Assembly: GCA_944325635.1 (NCBI GenBank)
Contig: CALVBD010000008.1
Location: 1 to 64,000 of the forward strand
Length of the DNA: 64,000 nucleotides
DNA from: Candidatus Gastranaerophilales bacterium
GTDB lineage: Bacteria; Cyanobacteriota; Vampirovibrionia; Gastranaerophilales; Gastranaerophilaceae
Direction: 5' to 3'
Positions 35,556 through 43,492 of this stretch are shown one piece after another. Numbering within the stretch: the stretch's first letter is position 1; each line of letters opens with the position of its first letter. The notes beneath the pieces were generated by a model, which saw nothing but the letters and a program-made list of their open reading frames with translations, made no database searches and was not told the origin of the DNA. The translations under genes and the position numbers were made by a program.

Positions 35556-36630
35556 TGATAAAAAAGAAGTACAGCAACTTGAACTTATTTCGGCAGAACA
35601 ATTAATAAAACAAAAACTTGCCCCCATAAATTGGTGCATTGAGGACTTTTTACCACAAGGCTTAGCTCTCGTAGTTGCTCAACCGAAAGCGGGCAAAAGT
35701 TGGCTAACACTAGCAATCTGTCTTAGTGTTGCAACGGGTCTAGACTTCTTGGGATACCATACAAACAAAGGTGAAAGTCTATACCTAGCCCTAGAAGATA
35801 GCCGTCATAGATTAAAAAACCGTTTAGGAAAAATCCTCGGTGAGAATGAAATTCCTAAGAATTTTAACTTTGTGATTAAAGCACCTTCTTTAGCCAATGG
35901 GTTAATAGATATGTTAGAAAAGCACATGCAAGAACACCCTGCGACAAAGCTGATAGCTATTGACACATTACAAAAAATTCGGACTGGAGCTACCAAACAA
36001 GAAGGGGCGTATGCAGCAGATTACAGAGAAGTTGGTATGCTAAAAAGTTTTGCTGATAAATACAATATAACTGTTTTATTGGTACATCACCTACGGAAAC
36101 AGAAAGATGCTGATGTTTTCAATAAAATTTCAGGGACAAACGGAATCATGGGCGTTGCCGATACTATCTTCATATTAGATAAAGATAGTCGTGAATCAGA
36201 TGAGGCAAAGCTGCATATTACAGGCAGAGATGTTGAGTTTGATGAATTATATTTACTGTTTAATAAAGCGACCTGCCAATGGACTTGTGAAGGTAATGCC
36301 GAAGTTCAGGAGAAAAAGCGGAAAATCCGTGAATATATAAATGACCCTGTAATTAAAGCTCTCCGTAAGTTGATTGAAATAGACGCAAATTGGCACGGAA
36401 CAGCACAAGAACTTCTGAAAGAATTTATTGATAAATGTAACATTAATATAAACGAAAAGCCTGAAACTGTTGGGCGTAAGTTACGTAAATACACAGAATT
36501 AATGCTTGAAATTGACGGTATAGCCTACACCGCACCTAACCCTAATGGCAGCAATGGCAGGCGTGAACATAAATTTCACGCAGGAGTACCACTCGCAGAT
36601 GAGTATAATTTAGACTCGGTCTTCGATTAA
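35506..36630 (+). CDS. RepA/RecA-like replicative ATPase
   Basis: A 374-codon frame for a hexameric-helicase-type ATPase of the AAA_25/RepA group. Walker A is AQPKAGKSW (about 58-66), Walker B TKLIAIDTLQK, then TVLLVHHLRK, and a C-terminal helical DNA-binding-like region. No ATG precedes the P-loop. The only conventional option is TTG at 35506, inside the primase gene, with 50 nt of overlap. Adding one A to the CAAAAA run at the primase stop would fuse both into a single protein of about 650 residues. A programmed frameshift, a coupled TTG start or a sequence error are all possible. Confidence 0.75.
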   Translation: MITLSLKLCRLPRSKNDDKKEVQQLELISAEQLIKQKLAPINWCIEDFLPQGLALVVAQPKAGKSWLTLAICLSVATGLDFLGYHTNKGESLYLALEDSRHRLKNRLGKILGENEIPKNFNFVIKAPSLANGLIDMLEKHMQEHPATKLIAIDTLQKIRTGATKQEGAYAADYREVGMLKSFADKYNITVLLVHHLRKQKDADVFNKISGTNGIMGVADTIFILDKDSRESDEAKLHITGRDVEFDELYLLFNKATCQWTCEGNAEVQEKKRKIREYINDPVIKALRKLIEIDANWHGTAQELLKEFIDKCNININEKPETVGRKLRKYTELMLEIDGIAYTAPNPNGSNGRREHKFHAGVPLADEYNLDSVFD

Positions 36631-36635
36631 AAATA

Positions 36636-36694
36636 ACCGATACATCCGATACTGACCGATACTTCATGTATCAGTTAGTATCAGTAATATCGGT
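36636..36694. repeat. Nested palindromes with iteron-like CCGATAC repeats
   Basis: Three CCGATAC/CCGATACT words on the left (36637-36661) and TATCAG, GTATCAG and ATATCGGT on the right form a large imperfect palindrome. Core arms GATACTGACCGATAC and GTATCAGTTAGTATC pair at 13 of 15 positions. It directly follows the RepA-like gene and precedes the integrase. A replication origin is the best guess; a transcription terminator is the alternative. Confidence 0.55.
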
Positions 36695-36800
36695 AATATT
36701 CAAGTATCTTTTTTTGCTCATCACTTACGGTGCATACAAATTTAAGAAAATGAGAACAAGTCCTGTAAAAACGCGTCATAATTAAATAAGAGGATAAGAT

Positions 36801-38180
36801 ATGGCATACTTCGAAAAACGTTCCGCTAACACATATAAAATAGTCGTATCAATGGGGTATGACTCAAATGGCAAACACAGACGAGTTTCAAAAACCGTCA
36901 AACTTCCTGAAAATATGTCAGAAAGCAAACGGCAAAAAGAACTTAGTACACTATGCGTATTATTCCAACAGGAAGTAGAAAACGGCTTGTATTTGGATGG
37001 CGGTAAAATTACATTTGCAGGGTTTACTGACAAATGGCTTACTGATTATGCGGAGAAAAACCTAGCTCCGACTACTCTAGTGTCATACAAAATTATACTT
37101 AACAGGATATTACCCGCTTTAGGGCATATTACACTTAGTAAGCTACAACCTCATAATCTAATACAATTCTATAATAGTCTTGATGAAGAGGGGGCAAGGC
37201 TTGACGGCAGGTTTACCCCTACAAAAGCCCTGATAAAATACCTTGAGCCTTTGACAATTTCTCACATAATCAAAACTACAGGTATATCATCTAAAACTTG
37301 CAGAAGGCTAAAAAATGGACAGGCAACAAACTACAGCACCGCTCAAAAGCTGTGTAATTGCTATAAACTAGATTTCACCAGAATGTTTAAGGGAAATTCT
37401 GAAAAGAAGTTAAACCGAAAAACAATCAAAAATCATCATATTGTAATTCACTCAATACTTTCAACCGCTGTAGATTGGAACATCTTAATGAATAATCCTG
37501 CTGAAAGAGCCAAACCACAGAAAGCAACAAAACCCAAAGCTAAGTATTACAATGATGAACAGGTGGCAGATATGTTGGACTGCTTGAAAAGTGAACCATT
37601 AATGTATATGACAATGATTTATCTTGCAATAGATATCGGTTTAAGAGAGGGTGAACTTACAGGCTTGAAGTGGGAAGATATAAATTTTGACACCTGTGAA
37701 GTGAATATCAATAAGCAACGACACTATATTGCAGGTTATGGCAATATTGAAGGTAAACCAAAAACAGAGGCAGGTATCAGAACCGTTACAGCCTCAAAAA
37801 CGGTTATATCTCTATTAAAGGAATACAAAAAGCAACAGAATGAAAACCGATTAAAATTTGGTACTGCTTGGCAAAACGGTAAATATGTATTCCTGCATGA
37901 GGATGGGAAGCCGATAAGTACACAGCTTCCTTATAAGTGGTTTACAAAATTCTTAAACCGCCATAACTTACCGAAAATAACATTCCACCAACTCCGCCAC
38001 ACAAACGCAAGCCTGCTGATATCATCAGGAGAGGACATTGTAACCGTAAGCGGACGACTCGGACACGCTGATAAAAATGTAACCCTGAATACTTACTCTC
38101 ACATAATCAAATCAAAAGAAGCACAGGTCGCTAATAAAATGGATGAGTTTTATAACAATCTTAAATTAATGCGTAAATAA
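36801..38180 (+). CDS. int: Tyrosine recombinase / integrase of the element
   Basis: A 459-residue site-specific recombinase. An N-terminal arm-binding domain (YFEKRSANTYKIVVSMGYDSNGKHRR) is followed by the core-binding domain and a catalytic domain with Arg282 (GLREGEL), His396-x-x-Arg399 (HQLRHTN), His422 (GRLGHAD) and nucleophile Tyr432 (NTYSH). Unusually, the core-binding region contains a 50-residue insert at about 149-198 (LTISHIIKTTGISSKTCRRL...STAQKLCNCYKLDFTRMF) that looks like an XRE-type HTH. AGAGGATAAG precedes the ATG. It presumably recombines the tRNA-Ser 3' end with attP. Confidence 0.93.
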   Translation: MAYFEKRSANTYKIVVSMGYDSNGKHRRVSKTVKLPENMSESKRQKELSTLCVLFQQEVENGLYLDGGKITFAGFTDKWLTDYAEKNLAPTTLVSYKIILNRILPALGHITLSKLQPHNLIQFYNSLDEEGARLDGRFTPTKALIKYLEPLTISHIIKTTGISSKTCRRLKNGQATNYSTAQKLCNCYKLDFTRMFKGNSEKKLNRKTIKNHHIVIHSILSTAVDWNILMNNPAERAKPQKATKPKAKYYNDEQVADMLDCLKSEPLMYMTMIYLAIDIGLREGELTGLKWEDINFDTCEVNINKQRHYIAGYGNIEGKPKTEAGIRTVTASKTVISLLKEYKKQQNENRLKFGTAWQNGKYVFLHEDGKPISTQLPYKWFTKFLNRHNLPKITFHQLRHTNASLLISSGEDIVTVSGRLGHADKNVTLNTYSHIIKSKEAQVANKMDEFYNNLKLMRK

Positions 38181-38205
38181 TTTTGTTTGTATTAAAATTA
38201 TAGTT

Positions 38206-38847
38206 ATGGAAGATTTATTAGAAAAAGTTATTAAAAACACATACAAATTGCAATTTATAGAGAATAAAAATAAGGTTATGACCTCAGATTGTTTTGAACC
38301 AAACGAGGAGGATGATTATTATAAGTTTGCAGACTTGATAAGATATAAAAAGATACCTCATAATGATGTTATTTCATTTAAACCCATCTTACCAAGGTTT
38401 GGAAAATATGAGATAACCTTGAATTTACTTAAGAAAAAAGATTTGCAAGATTTTTATGAAGATAAAATTTCTTTAATTGATTTATTAAATGGAAATAATA
38501 AAGGAACTTATATGCAGTTTAATAATACTTTTAATTCTTATGATAACAGTACACAAAATATAAATATTAGTTATGATATAAAAGGAGATTGGAATACTCT
38601 TGCAAGAGTTTTAAAAGATTTGAGTGTTACTACTGAACAAATAGAAGAATTAAAAAATGCAATGCTTGAAGACAAGAAAAATGCTGGAGAAATTAATAAT
38701 GATACAGTTCTTACTAAAACAAAAGAAACAGCTAAGAAAATAGCATATTATGTAGGACTTGCTACTGCTAATACATCAATCGTTCTTGTAGTTCAAACAA
38801 TAGCTAAGGCTCTATCTAATTACTATGGTTTCCCTGTTCAATTCTAA
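38206..38847 (+). CDS. Unknown protein with AbiTii-associated-type C-terminus
   Basis: A 213-residue protein, 25 nt after the integrase. The N-terminal 105 residues are not recognised. The middle (FNNTFNSYDNSTQNINISYD) is an Asn-rich linker, and the end (GDWNTLARVLKDLSVTTEQIEELKNAM...IAYYVGLATANTSIVLVVQTIAKALSNYYG) resembles, from memory, the tail found downstream of AbiTii domains in single-chain proteins. Its 3' end overlaps the AbiTii-like gene tail-to-tail by 32 bp. I infer a defence-related pair. The hydrophobic end may contact membrane or mediate oligomers. Confidence 0.5.
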   Translation: MEDLLEKVIKNTYKLQFIENKNKVMTSDCFEPNEEDDYYKFADLIRYKKIPHNDVISFKPILPRFGKYEITLNLLKKKDLQDFYEDKISLIDLLNGNNKGTYMQFNNTFNSYDNSTQNINISYDIKGDWNTLARVLKDLSVTTEQIEELKNAMLEDKKNAGEINNDTVLTKTKETAKKIAYYVGLATANTSIVLVVQTIAKALSNYYGFPVQF

Positions 38848-39490
38848 TATTCTGTATGCTTTCATCTTTTGATGTAAAAATATTCTGAATATGATTGTTT
38901 ACTATATTATTAATTTCATTAATAGTACTACTATCTGGATGTTTAAATAGTTGAATAGCAGTTGTATCATCAATTAAATTTTCAATCTGCATCATAATGT
39001 CTAATAATGTAGAACGCACTCTTGTTAAAATACCACTAATATCTCCTTTAGTGATAGGCATTTTGGCTGAATATACCTGATGACTACTTTCAAACCCCTG
39101 AGATAATAAATTAAAAAATTCTGGTGGTATTATTTTATGCAAACTAAAACCGTTATCATCCATTTTTAAAAATTCTTCAAGCGATGACACACTTTGATAC
39201 ATTTCACATTTCCCAATAATTTCTCTTGTTTCTTTATCTAAGTGCATTAAAGGTAAAGTTATGTTAGTATATTTACTTCCAAAATTTGCTGCACTTCCTA
39301 TAATAGCATTTCTAATTATCCTATAATCAGGTACAGGAACATTGTCATAACCGTTTAATTCATTTGTTATCAGGTTGATTAAATCTTTATTTTTGACCTT
39401 CATAGCAAAAACTTTTAATTTCAATAGTGTATCTTGTAATGGTATCTTACTATCTGTTAATGCAAAAATAATTTCTTCAAGTAGATTCAT
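38816..39490 (-). CDS. AbiTii-like abortive infection domain protein
   Basis: A 224-residue protein whose first 120 residues fit the AbiTii domain pattern: LLEEIIFALTDSKIPLQDTLLKLKVFAMKVKNKDLINLITNELNGY...VPDYRIIRNAIIGSAANFGSKYTNITLPLMHL. AbiTii is known from abortive-infection phage defence; its mechanism is not settled. The C-terminal half is helical with no signal peptide. It is the last gene before attR and is convergent with the gene at 38206, which seems to carry the tail domain usually fused to AbiTii. As cargo of an integrated element it would be a plausible anti-phage module. Confidence 0.6.
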   Translation of the reverse strand: MNLLEEIIFALTDSKIPLQDTLLKLKVFAMKVKNKDLINLITNELNGYDNVPVPDYRIIRNAIIGSAANFGSKYTNITLPLMHLDKETREIIGKCEMYQSVSSLEEFLKMDDNGFSLHKIIPPEFFNLLSQGFESSHQVYSAKMPITKGDISGILTRVRSTLLDIMMQIENLIDDTTAIQLFKHPDSSTINEINNIVNNHIQNIFTSKDESIQNIRIEQGNHSN

Positions 39491-39689
39491 AAATACTCCT
39501 AGTTCTATTTTTTATTATAGCATAAAAACAAAAGCCCAAATTACATTTTATAGTGGGGGCTGTTTGGGGGCTGAAGCTACTAAAAGCCTCCGAAAATTAT
39601 TTTAAATTATTAAAAGTTAAAACAGCTCAAATTAAACAATAGTAAAGGTTTTGACACATTATTAAATGTTACAAAAAGTATTTTGAGGT

Positions 39690-39710
39690 GTTCGAATCCC
39701 ACCTCCTCCT
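39690..39710. repeat. attR: copy of the tRNA-Ser 3' end
   Basis: 21 nt identical to 30384-30404 (T loop through acceptor stem of tRNA-Ser). The preceding sequence (GAGGT) does not continue the tRNA. It marks the right junction of the 9.3-kb element. Confidence 0.85.
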
Positions 39711-39713
39711 AAT

Positions 39714-39748
39714 AAAAACGGGCTGAGTTTCTCAGACCCGTTTTTATT
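39714..39748. terminator. Terminator-like hairpin next to attR
   Basis: AAAAACGGG(C/T)CTGAG-type stem closing over TTT, with CTCAGACCCGTTTTT on the other arm and a T-rich tail. It lies 4 nt outside attR. Confidence 0.65.
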
Positions 39749-39894
39749 TTGTTTGGTAAGGATGAGAACCTATTTCAAGACTCTAGTCTTGATCGGTTCG
39801 AGCGCGAGGCGACAGAGGGTGAAGGCTTGACGACATAAGGTCAATGGCATTTAAGGCGTCAACCGTAGACCCGTTTATCGCCGCCGAGTAAGAC

Positions 39895-39951
39895 AATCCC
39901 ACCATCTCCTCCATTTTGAAAGAGCCTGAAAAGGCTCTTTTTAGTGCGTTT
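39895..39951. repeat. Second, imperfect copy of the tRNA 3' flank with its terminator
   Basis: AATCCCACCATCTCCTCC (39895-39912) matches the tRNA 3' end with two differences. It is followed by GAAAGAGCCTGAAAAGGCTC...AGTGCGTTT, almost identical to 30412-30445. The 184 bp between this and attR (39711-39894) is GC-richer and holds no gene. It may be an older integration remnant or the original right half of the tRNA locus. The remaining gap to 40234 contains G9 and A9 runs and no gene. Confidence 0.6.
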
Positions 39952-40233
39952 CCACTCTGTTATACTTTTTGCCCAGGTTAATTTGTACGGATAGTGTATT
40001 AACCAAACATTTCAATCATGTACGGTTAAAATGCTTTTACCCCATAAAGTGACTTTATGTTTACATTTCTACCTGCCAGAAGTGTCCAAAAACAAAAACA
40101 TTTGGAATTTATCTTGTATTATTATTGGGGGGGGGACTGACACTCTGCCGAAAAAAAAACTGACTTAATATCACTTTCTTTGAGAGGTAAGAACAAAATG
40201 AGCAAGCTTGTTCCTGTGAAAAATCTTACGAAA

Positions 40234-40680
40234 TCATCCTTTCAATCGCATATATAAAATCGGATAAGGATTGCCTTGTTCATCGATTTCTGATCTTTTA
40301 TAAACTTTAAATCCAAGATGCTCATAAAAACCTTTTGCCTGCGGATTTTGTTCATTTACGGTCAATTCATTTATTGAAAAATTTTTAATACCATATTCAA
40401 TCAGTTTTTTGCCGATGCCTTTTCCTCGTTTTTCCGGTGTTACAAAAAGCATTTCAAGTTTTTGTTCTTCAATTCCCATAAAGGCAACGGGTGTGTCATT
40501 GTCTTGGGCAACAACAAGCTTAGAGATATTTTTCAGAGCATCAGGCAAAAATTTTTCTTTAATATTCAGGATTTCACTTTCCGGTAAAAACAAATGCGTT
40601 GCCCTGACTGACCTTTCCCAAACTTCTAAAAGTGTATTGATTAGTGATTGTGTTCTTTCTGATACTTCAATTATTTCCAT
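40234..40680 (-). CDS. GNAT N-acetyltransferase (YjaB-like)
   Basis: A 148-residue GNAT protein. The N-terminus (VWERSVRATHLFLPESEI) and the acetyl-CoA site MLFVTPEKRGKGIGKKLIEYGI (RGKGIG) match the YjaB-type subgroup; the ending ELTVNEQNPQAKGFYEHLGFKVYKRSEID is standard. The substrate is unknown. It is the first intact gene right of the integrative element, on the minus strand. Its upstream neighbour is a gene fragment ending only 1 nt before the start. Confidence 0.85.
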   Translation of the reverse strand: MEIIEVSERTQSLINTLLEVWERSVRATHLFLPESEILNIKEKFLPDALKNISKLVVAQDNDTPVAFMGIEEQKLEMLFVTPEKRGKGIGKKLIEYGIKNFSINELTVNEQNPQAKGFYEHLGFKVYKRSEIDEQGNPYPILYMRLKG

Positions 40681-40681
40681 T

Positions 40682-40915
40682 CTATTCTTTCCTTATATCT
40701 TCAAAGTATTTTAGCACTCTGCAAGGATTTGCGGCTGCAACACAGTTGTCAGGAATTGATTTATTTACTACACTACAGGCGCCTATTAGGCTATTTTGAC
40801 CAATTCCGGCGACAGTGTTTTTATGTATTTGTATTCTTTTTTCATATAACACTCCTGAGTATATTATAGTATAAATACTTATTAGCGCCTTTTTTTGTTG
40901 AGCAAGTATGTCCAA
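40682..40915 (-). pseudogene. Remnant of a hexapeptide-repeat (LbH) acetyltransferase
   Basis: The last 50 codons (HKNTVAGIGQNSLIGACSVVNKSIPDNCVAAANPCRVLKYFEDI) are the typical C-terminus of a left-handed beta-helix acyltransferase (GAxSVVxKxIPxNxVxAxNP). The catalytic domain and the other hexapeptide turns are missing, and the upstream 25 codons do not fit the family. It is a 5'-truncated relic next to the GNAT gene. Confidence 0.65.
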
Positions 40916-40935
40916 ACCTACACGCTTTCTTTATT

Positions 40936-40954
40936 GTTGGGCTAAAAGCCCAAC
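40936..40954. repeat. REP-like hairpin related to the RAYT palindromes
   Basis: GTTGGGC/GCCCAAC with a short loop followed by CTAC, the same layout as the palindromes at 142-165 and 450-473. It lies in the gap between the acetyltransferase remnant and the phosphoesterase gene, beside CTTAACGTC-type repeats. Confidence 0.55.
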
Positions 40955-41012
40955 CTACTTCTTCTTTCTGTCGCACTTAACGTCTTAGTATCCTAACGTC
41001 TTAACGTCTTGT

Positions 41013-41777
41013 TTAATGAGTTTCAACCACAACAATTTCAGGCAGACAATTAAACCTGAGCGGCAGAATGCTTGTACCGAGCCCGCGTGATACAAACATT
41101 TTCCCGCCGCGGGTTTCAAAAAGCCCGTATGCGTATTTGGTTCCGTATTTTGAAGGAACCGTTAACGGCTTAAAAAGAACAACCTGCCCGCCATGCGTAT
41201 GCCCTGACAACAGCAAATCCACTCCTTCCGGCACATCCTCTATCACGTCCGGAGTATGCGAAAGAAGTATCAGGGGAGATTTCACTCCGCGCAAAGCTTT
41301 TGTAATATCAGGGTTTCCAGTCTGCAAATCCTCAACCCCGGCGACAGAAAATCTCTCTAAATCCTGCGAAGCATTTTCAAGAACAGTAATACCGACATAT
41401 TCAAAAGCGTCTATTATATCTTTCTTCCCCTGCCAGCCGTCGTGGTTTCCCATAACGGCAAATGTTCCATACTTTGATTTCAGTGCTCCCAGCCCTTCCG
41501 CAATAGTTTCAGTATCAAGCGTGTTTCCTTTTTTATGACCGTTCACGTAATCCCCGCCAAGAAAAATAACATCAGGATTTTGCGCGTTTATCTTCTTCAC
41601 AATCCTTGCAAGCCGGTACCTCTCATAAGGTTTAAAGTGAAAGTCAGACGCAAAAACTATCCTCAATCCTTTCATTTTCTCGTTCTTAATCTTAACCCGT
41701 TTAACAGTTAAAATATTCGGCTCAATAATTACCGAGTAAATAAAAAGTATCACAAAAATTATAAGAATAAACTTCAT
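41013..41777 (-). CDS. Membrane-anchored calcineurin-like metallophosphoesterase
   Basis: A 254-residue protein with an N-terminal transmembrane helix (FILIIFVILFIYSVII) and the full metallophosphoesterase signature: SDFHF, GGDYV, GNHDGW, LLSHTPD and GHTHGGQ, giving the two-metal site. It is similar in layout to the YaeI/YkuE group. Some relatives cleave UDP-diacylglucosamine (LpxG-type) or phosphodiesters, and the substrate here is open. It is a single gene flanked by repeats. Confidence 0.87.
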   Translation of the reverse strand: MKFILIIFVILFIYSVIIEPNILTVKRVKIKNEKMKGLRIVFASDFHFKPYERYRLARIVKKINAQNPDVIFLGGDYVNGHKKGNTLDTETIAEGLGALKSKYGTFAVMGNHDGWQGKKDIIDAFEYVGITVLENASQDLERFSVAGVEDLQTGNPDITKALRGVKSPLILLSHTPDVIEDVPEGVDLLLSGHTHGGQVVLFKPLTVPSKYGTKYAYGLFETRGGKMFVSRGLGTSILPLRFNCLPEIVVVETH

Positions 41778-41831
41778 GGCTCTATTCTACCGCAAATATT
41801 TGTTGTAAGATGAAATAAAAATTATAAAGCA

Positions 41832-41901
41832 AACCTTTAAATGTTTTTGAGATAATAGCGCGAGCAGGGCGGGAGCCTCGTCGAAAAAATATTTAAAGGT
41901 T
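41832..41901. repeat. 70-nt inverted-repeat element upstream of aroK
   Basis: Perfect 11-bp arms AACCTTTAAAT (41832-41842) and ATTTAAAGGTT (41891-41901) enclose a GC-rich core with GCGCGAGCAGGGCGGGAGCC. It ends 24 nt before the aroK start, so it could be an mRNA leader structure or a tiny mobile repeat. Confidence 0.6.
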
Positions 41902-41925
41902 AGTCATAAATCGGTATAGAAAATT

Positions 41926-42435
41926 ATGAAAAAAAATATCGCACTAACAGGAATGATGGGAAGCGGAAAGAGTTCAACAGCACAGGCACTCTCCAAACTT
42001 TTGCCTGAATACTCTCTGGTCGATATTGATTCCGAAATTGAAAAATCCACAAACAGAAAAATTTCAGAAATTTTTCTCCGATTTGGTGAACAGCATTTCA
42101 GAATGCTCGAAACAGATAAAATTCAAAAATTTGTCTACGGGCAAAATCAAATTATCTCACTTGGAGGCGGTGCATTTGAGGATGAATTCAACCGAAAAAT
42201 AATTCTCGAAAACTGTTTGACGATTTATCTAAAAACTTCTCCTGAAGAAATTTACCGCCGCATAAAAAACGAAACCCACAGACCACTCCTTGCAAAAAAT
42301 TTCTCCATAGAAAGAATTACTGATATTCTAAAACGCAGAAATATAAATTATGAAAAAGCAGACGTTATAATTGACACCGATAATAAAACTCCTTATAATA
42401 TTGCTAATGAAATTTTAGGAGTTATGAATGAGTAA
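41926..42435 (+). CDS. aroK: Shikimate kinase
   Basis: A 169-residue P-loop kinase that makes shikimate 3-phosphate in chorismate biosynthesis. Walker A is GMMGSGKSS (residues 8-16), the shikimate-binding segment is VDIDSEIEK with GEQHFRMLE, then LGGGAF, and the lid RRIKNETHRPLL. No good Shine-Dalgarno sequence precedes the ATG. It overlaps aroB by 8 nt, so the two are coupled, and a 70-nt inverted repeat lies just upstream. Confidence 0.94.
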   Translation: MKKNIALTGMMGSGKSSTAQALSKLLPEYSLVDIDSEIEKSTNRKISEIFLRFGEQHFRMLETDKIQKFVYGQNQIISLGGGAFEDEFNRKIILENCLTIYLKTSPEEIYRRIKNETHRPLLAKNFSIERITDILKRRNINYEKADVIIDTDNKTPYNIANEILGVMNE

Positions 42436-43492
42436 GCTTTCCGTAAAAATTAACGAACAGGAAAAATCCTACCCCATAATAATAAACGATAATCCTGTTT
42501 CAACATTAAAAGACGCTATTTTTTCACGTTTGGAAGGGAAAAAATTCCTTGTCGTAATTTCAGAAAAAGTCGAAAAATTATACGGGAAAGCACTTGGCTT
42601 TGAAAAAACTGAAAAATTCATCCTGAAAGACGGTGAAAAAGAAAAAAATTTCAAAAACTATAAAAAAATTCTGGAACGCGCCCTGAAATTGCAGCTTACC
42701 AGAAAAGATACAATAATTGCAATCGGCGGCGGAGTCGTCGGGGATCTGGCAGGTTTTGCAGCAGCAACTTATATGCGCGGAATTAATTTTATTCAGGTTC
42801 CGACAACACTCCTTGCCTGTGTTGACAGCTCAGTCGGAGGCAAAACCGGTATTGACACAAGCTTCGGCAAAAATTTAATCGGCTCTTTTTACCAGCCGTC
42901 TGCGGTTTTTATCAATACAAACTTTTTGCAAACTCTTGATGACAGACAATTCAAAACAGGAATGGGCGAAGTTGTTAAATATGCTTTTATTGAAAAATCC
43001 TGCCGCAGTGAAGAAGAATTAAATCTAACAAACTTTCTCACTGAAAATACAGAAAAAATTCTCACACGCAATCTGAGAACCTTAGAAAGTTTAATTGAAA
43101 TTTGCGTTAAACTGAAAATTTCCGTTGTGCAAAAAGATGAAAAAGAATCAGGTCTCAGAAAAATTCTCAACTTCGGGCACACATACGGCCACGCGGTAGA
43201 AAAATTTACCAACTACAAAAAATATACGCACGGAGAGGCTATTGTTAAAGGAATGGAATTCGCCTTCAATCTTGCTGTAAAAAGAAATATTATCGACAAA
43301 AACTACAAATTCTTTGCAAACGATGTGATAAAAAAATTCGGCTTTAAATCAATTCCAGATTACCCGATTGAAAAACTTATAAAGTTAATGAAAATGGACA
43401 AAAAAGCCGAATTTGAATACATAACTTTTATCCTGCCAACTGACTATTCGGAAGTGGCAGAGTTTAAATTTACCGAAAAAGATTTACTGTAA
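42428..43492 (+). CDS. aroB: 3-dehydroquinate synthase
   Basis: A 354-residue NAD- and metal-dependent enzyme that cyclises DAHP to 3-dehydroquinate. Recognisable blocks are AIGGGVVGDLAGFAAATYMRG, QVPTTLLACVDSSVGGKTGID, KNLIGSFYQPSAV, GMGEVVKYAFI, LNFGHTYGHAVEKF (zinc ligands) and HGEAIVKGM. It follows aroK with an 8-nt overlap, and its last 9 nt overlap the convergent aroC gene. Confidence 0.96.
   Translation: MSKLSVKINEQEKSYPIIINDNPVSTLKDAIFSRLEGKKFLVVISEKVEKLYGKALGFEKTEKFILKDGEKEKNFKNYKKILERALKLQLTRKDTIIAIGGGVVGDLAGFAAATYMRGINFIQVPTTLLACVDSSVGGKTGIDTSFGKNLIGSFYQPSAVFINTNFLQTLDDRQFKTGMGEVVKYAFIEKSCRSEEELNLTNFLTENTEKILTRNLRTLESLIEICVKLKISVVQKDEKESGLRKILNFGHTYGHAVEKFTNYKKYTHGEAIVKGMEFAFNLAVKRNIIDKNYKFFANDVIKKFGFKSIPDYPIEKLIKLMKMDKKAEFEYITFILPTDYSEVAEFKFTEKDLL

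Larger units (their letters stand above)
30384..39710. mobile_element. Integrative element in tRNA-Ser(UGA), satellite/IME-like
   Basis: The last 21 nt before the encoded CCA of the tRNA (30384-30404) recur exactly at 39690-39710, which defines attL and attR about 9.3 kb apart. Between them are XRE regulators, an excisionase-like HTH, primase and RepA-like ATPase genes, a palindromic candidate origin and a tyrosine integrase 1.5 kb from attR. There are no capsid, terminase, relaxase or mating-pair genes, so transfer would need a helper. Cargo is three exported proteins and an AbiTii-like gene pair. The order resembles phage satellites such as PICIs, by analogy only. Confidence 0.82.

Noticed and set aside
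39780..39850. Possible tRNA with CTA in a loop (CAAGACTCTAGTCTTG) near attR
   Set aside because: The stem leaves an even-numbered loop, and no acceptor or D arm pairs. It is not a tRNA.
40120..40160. G9 and A9 homopolymers as phase-variation tracts
   Set aside because: No gene or promoter close enough to be switched. They are more likely spacer noise.
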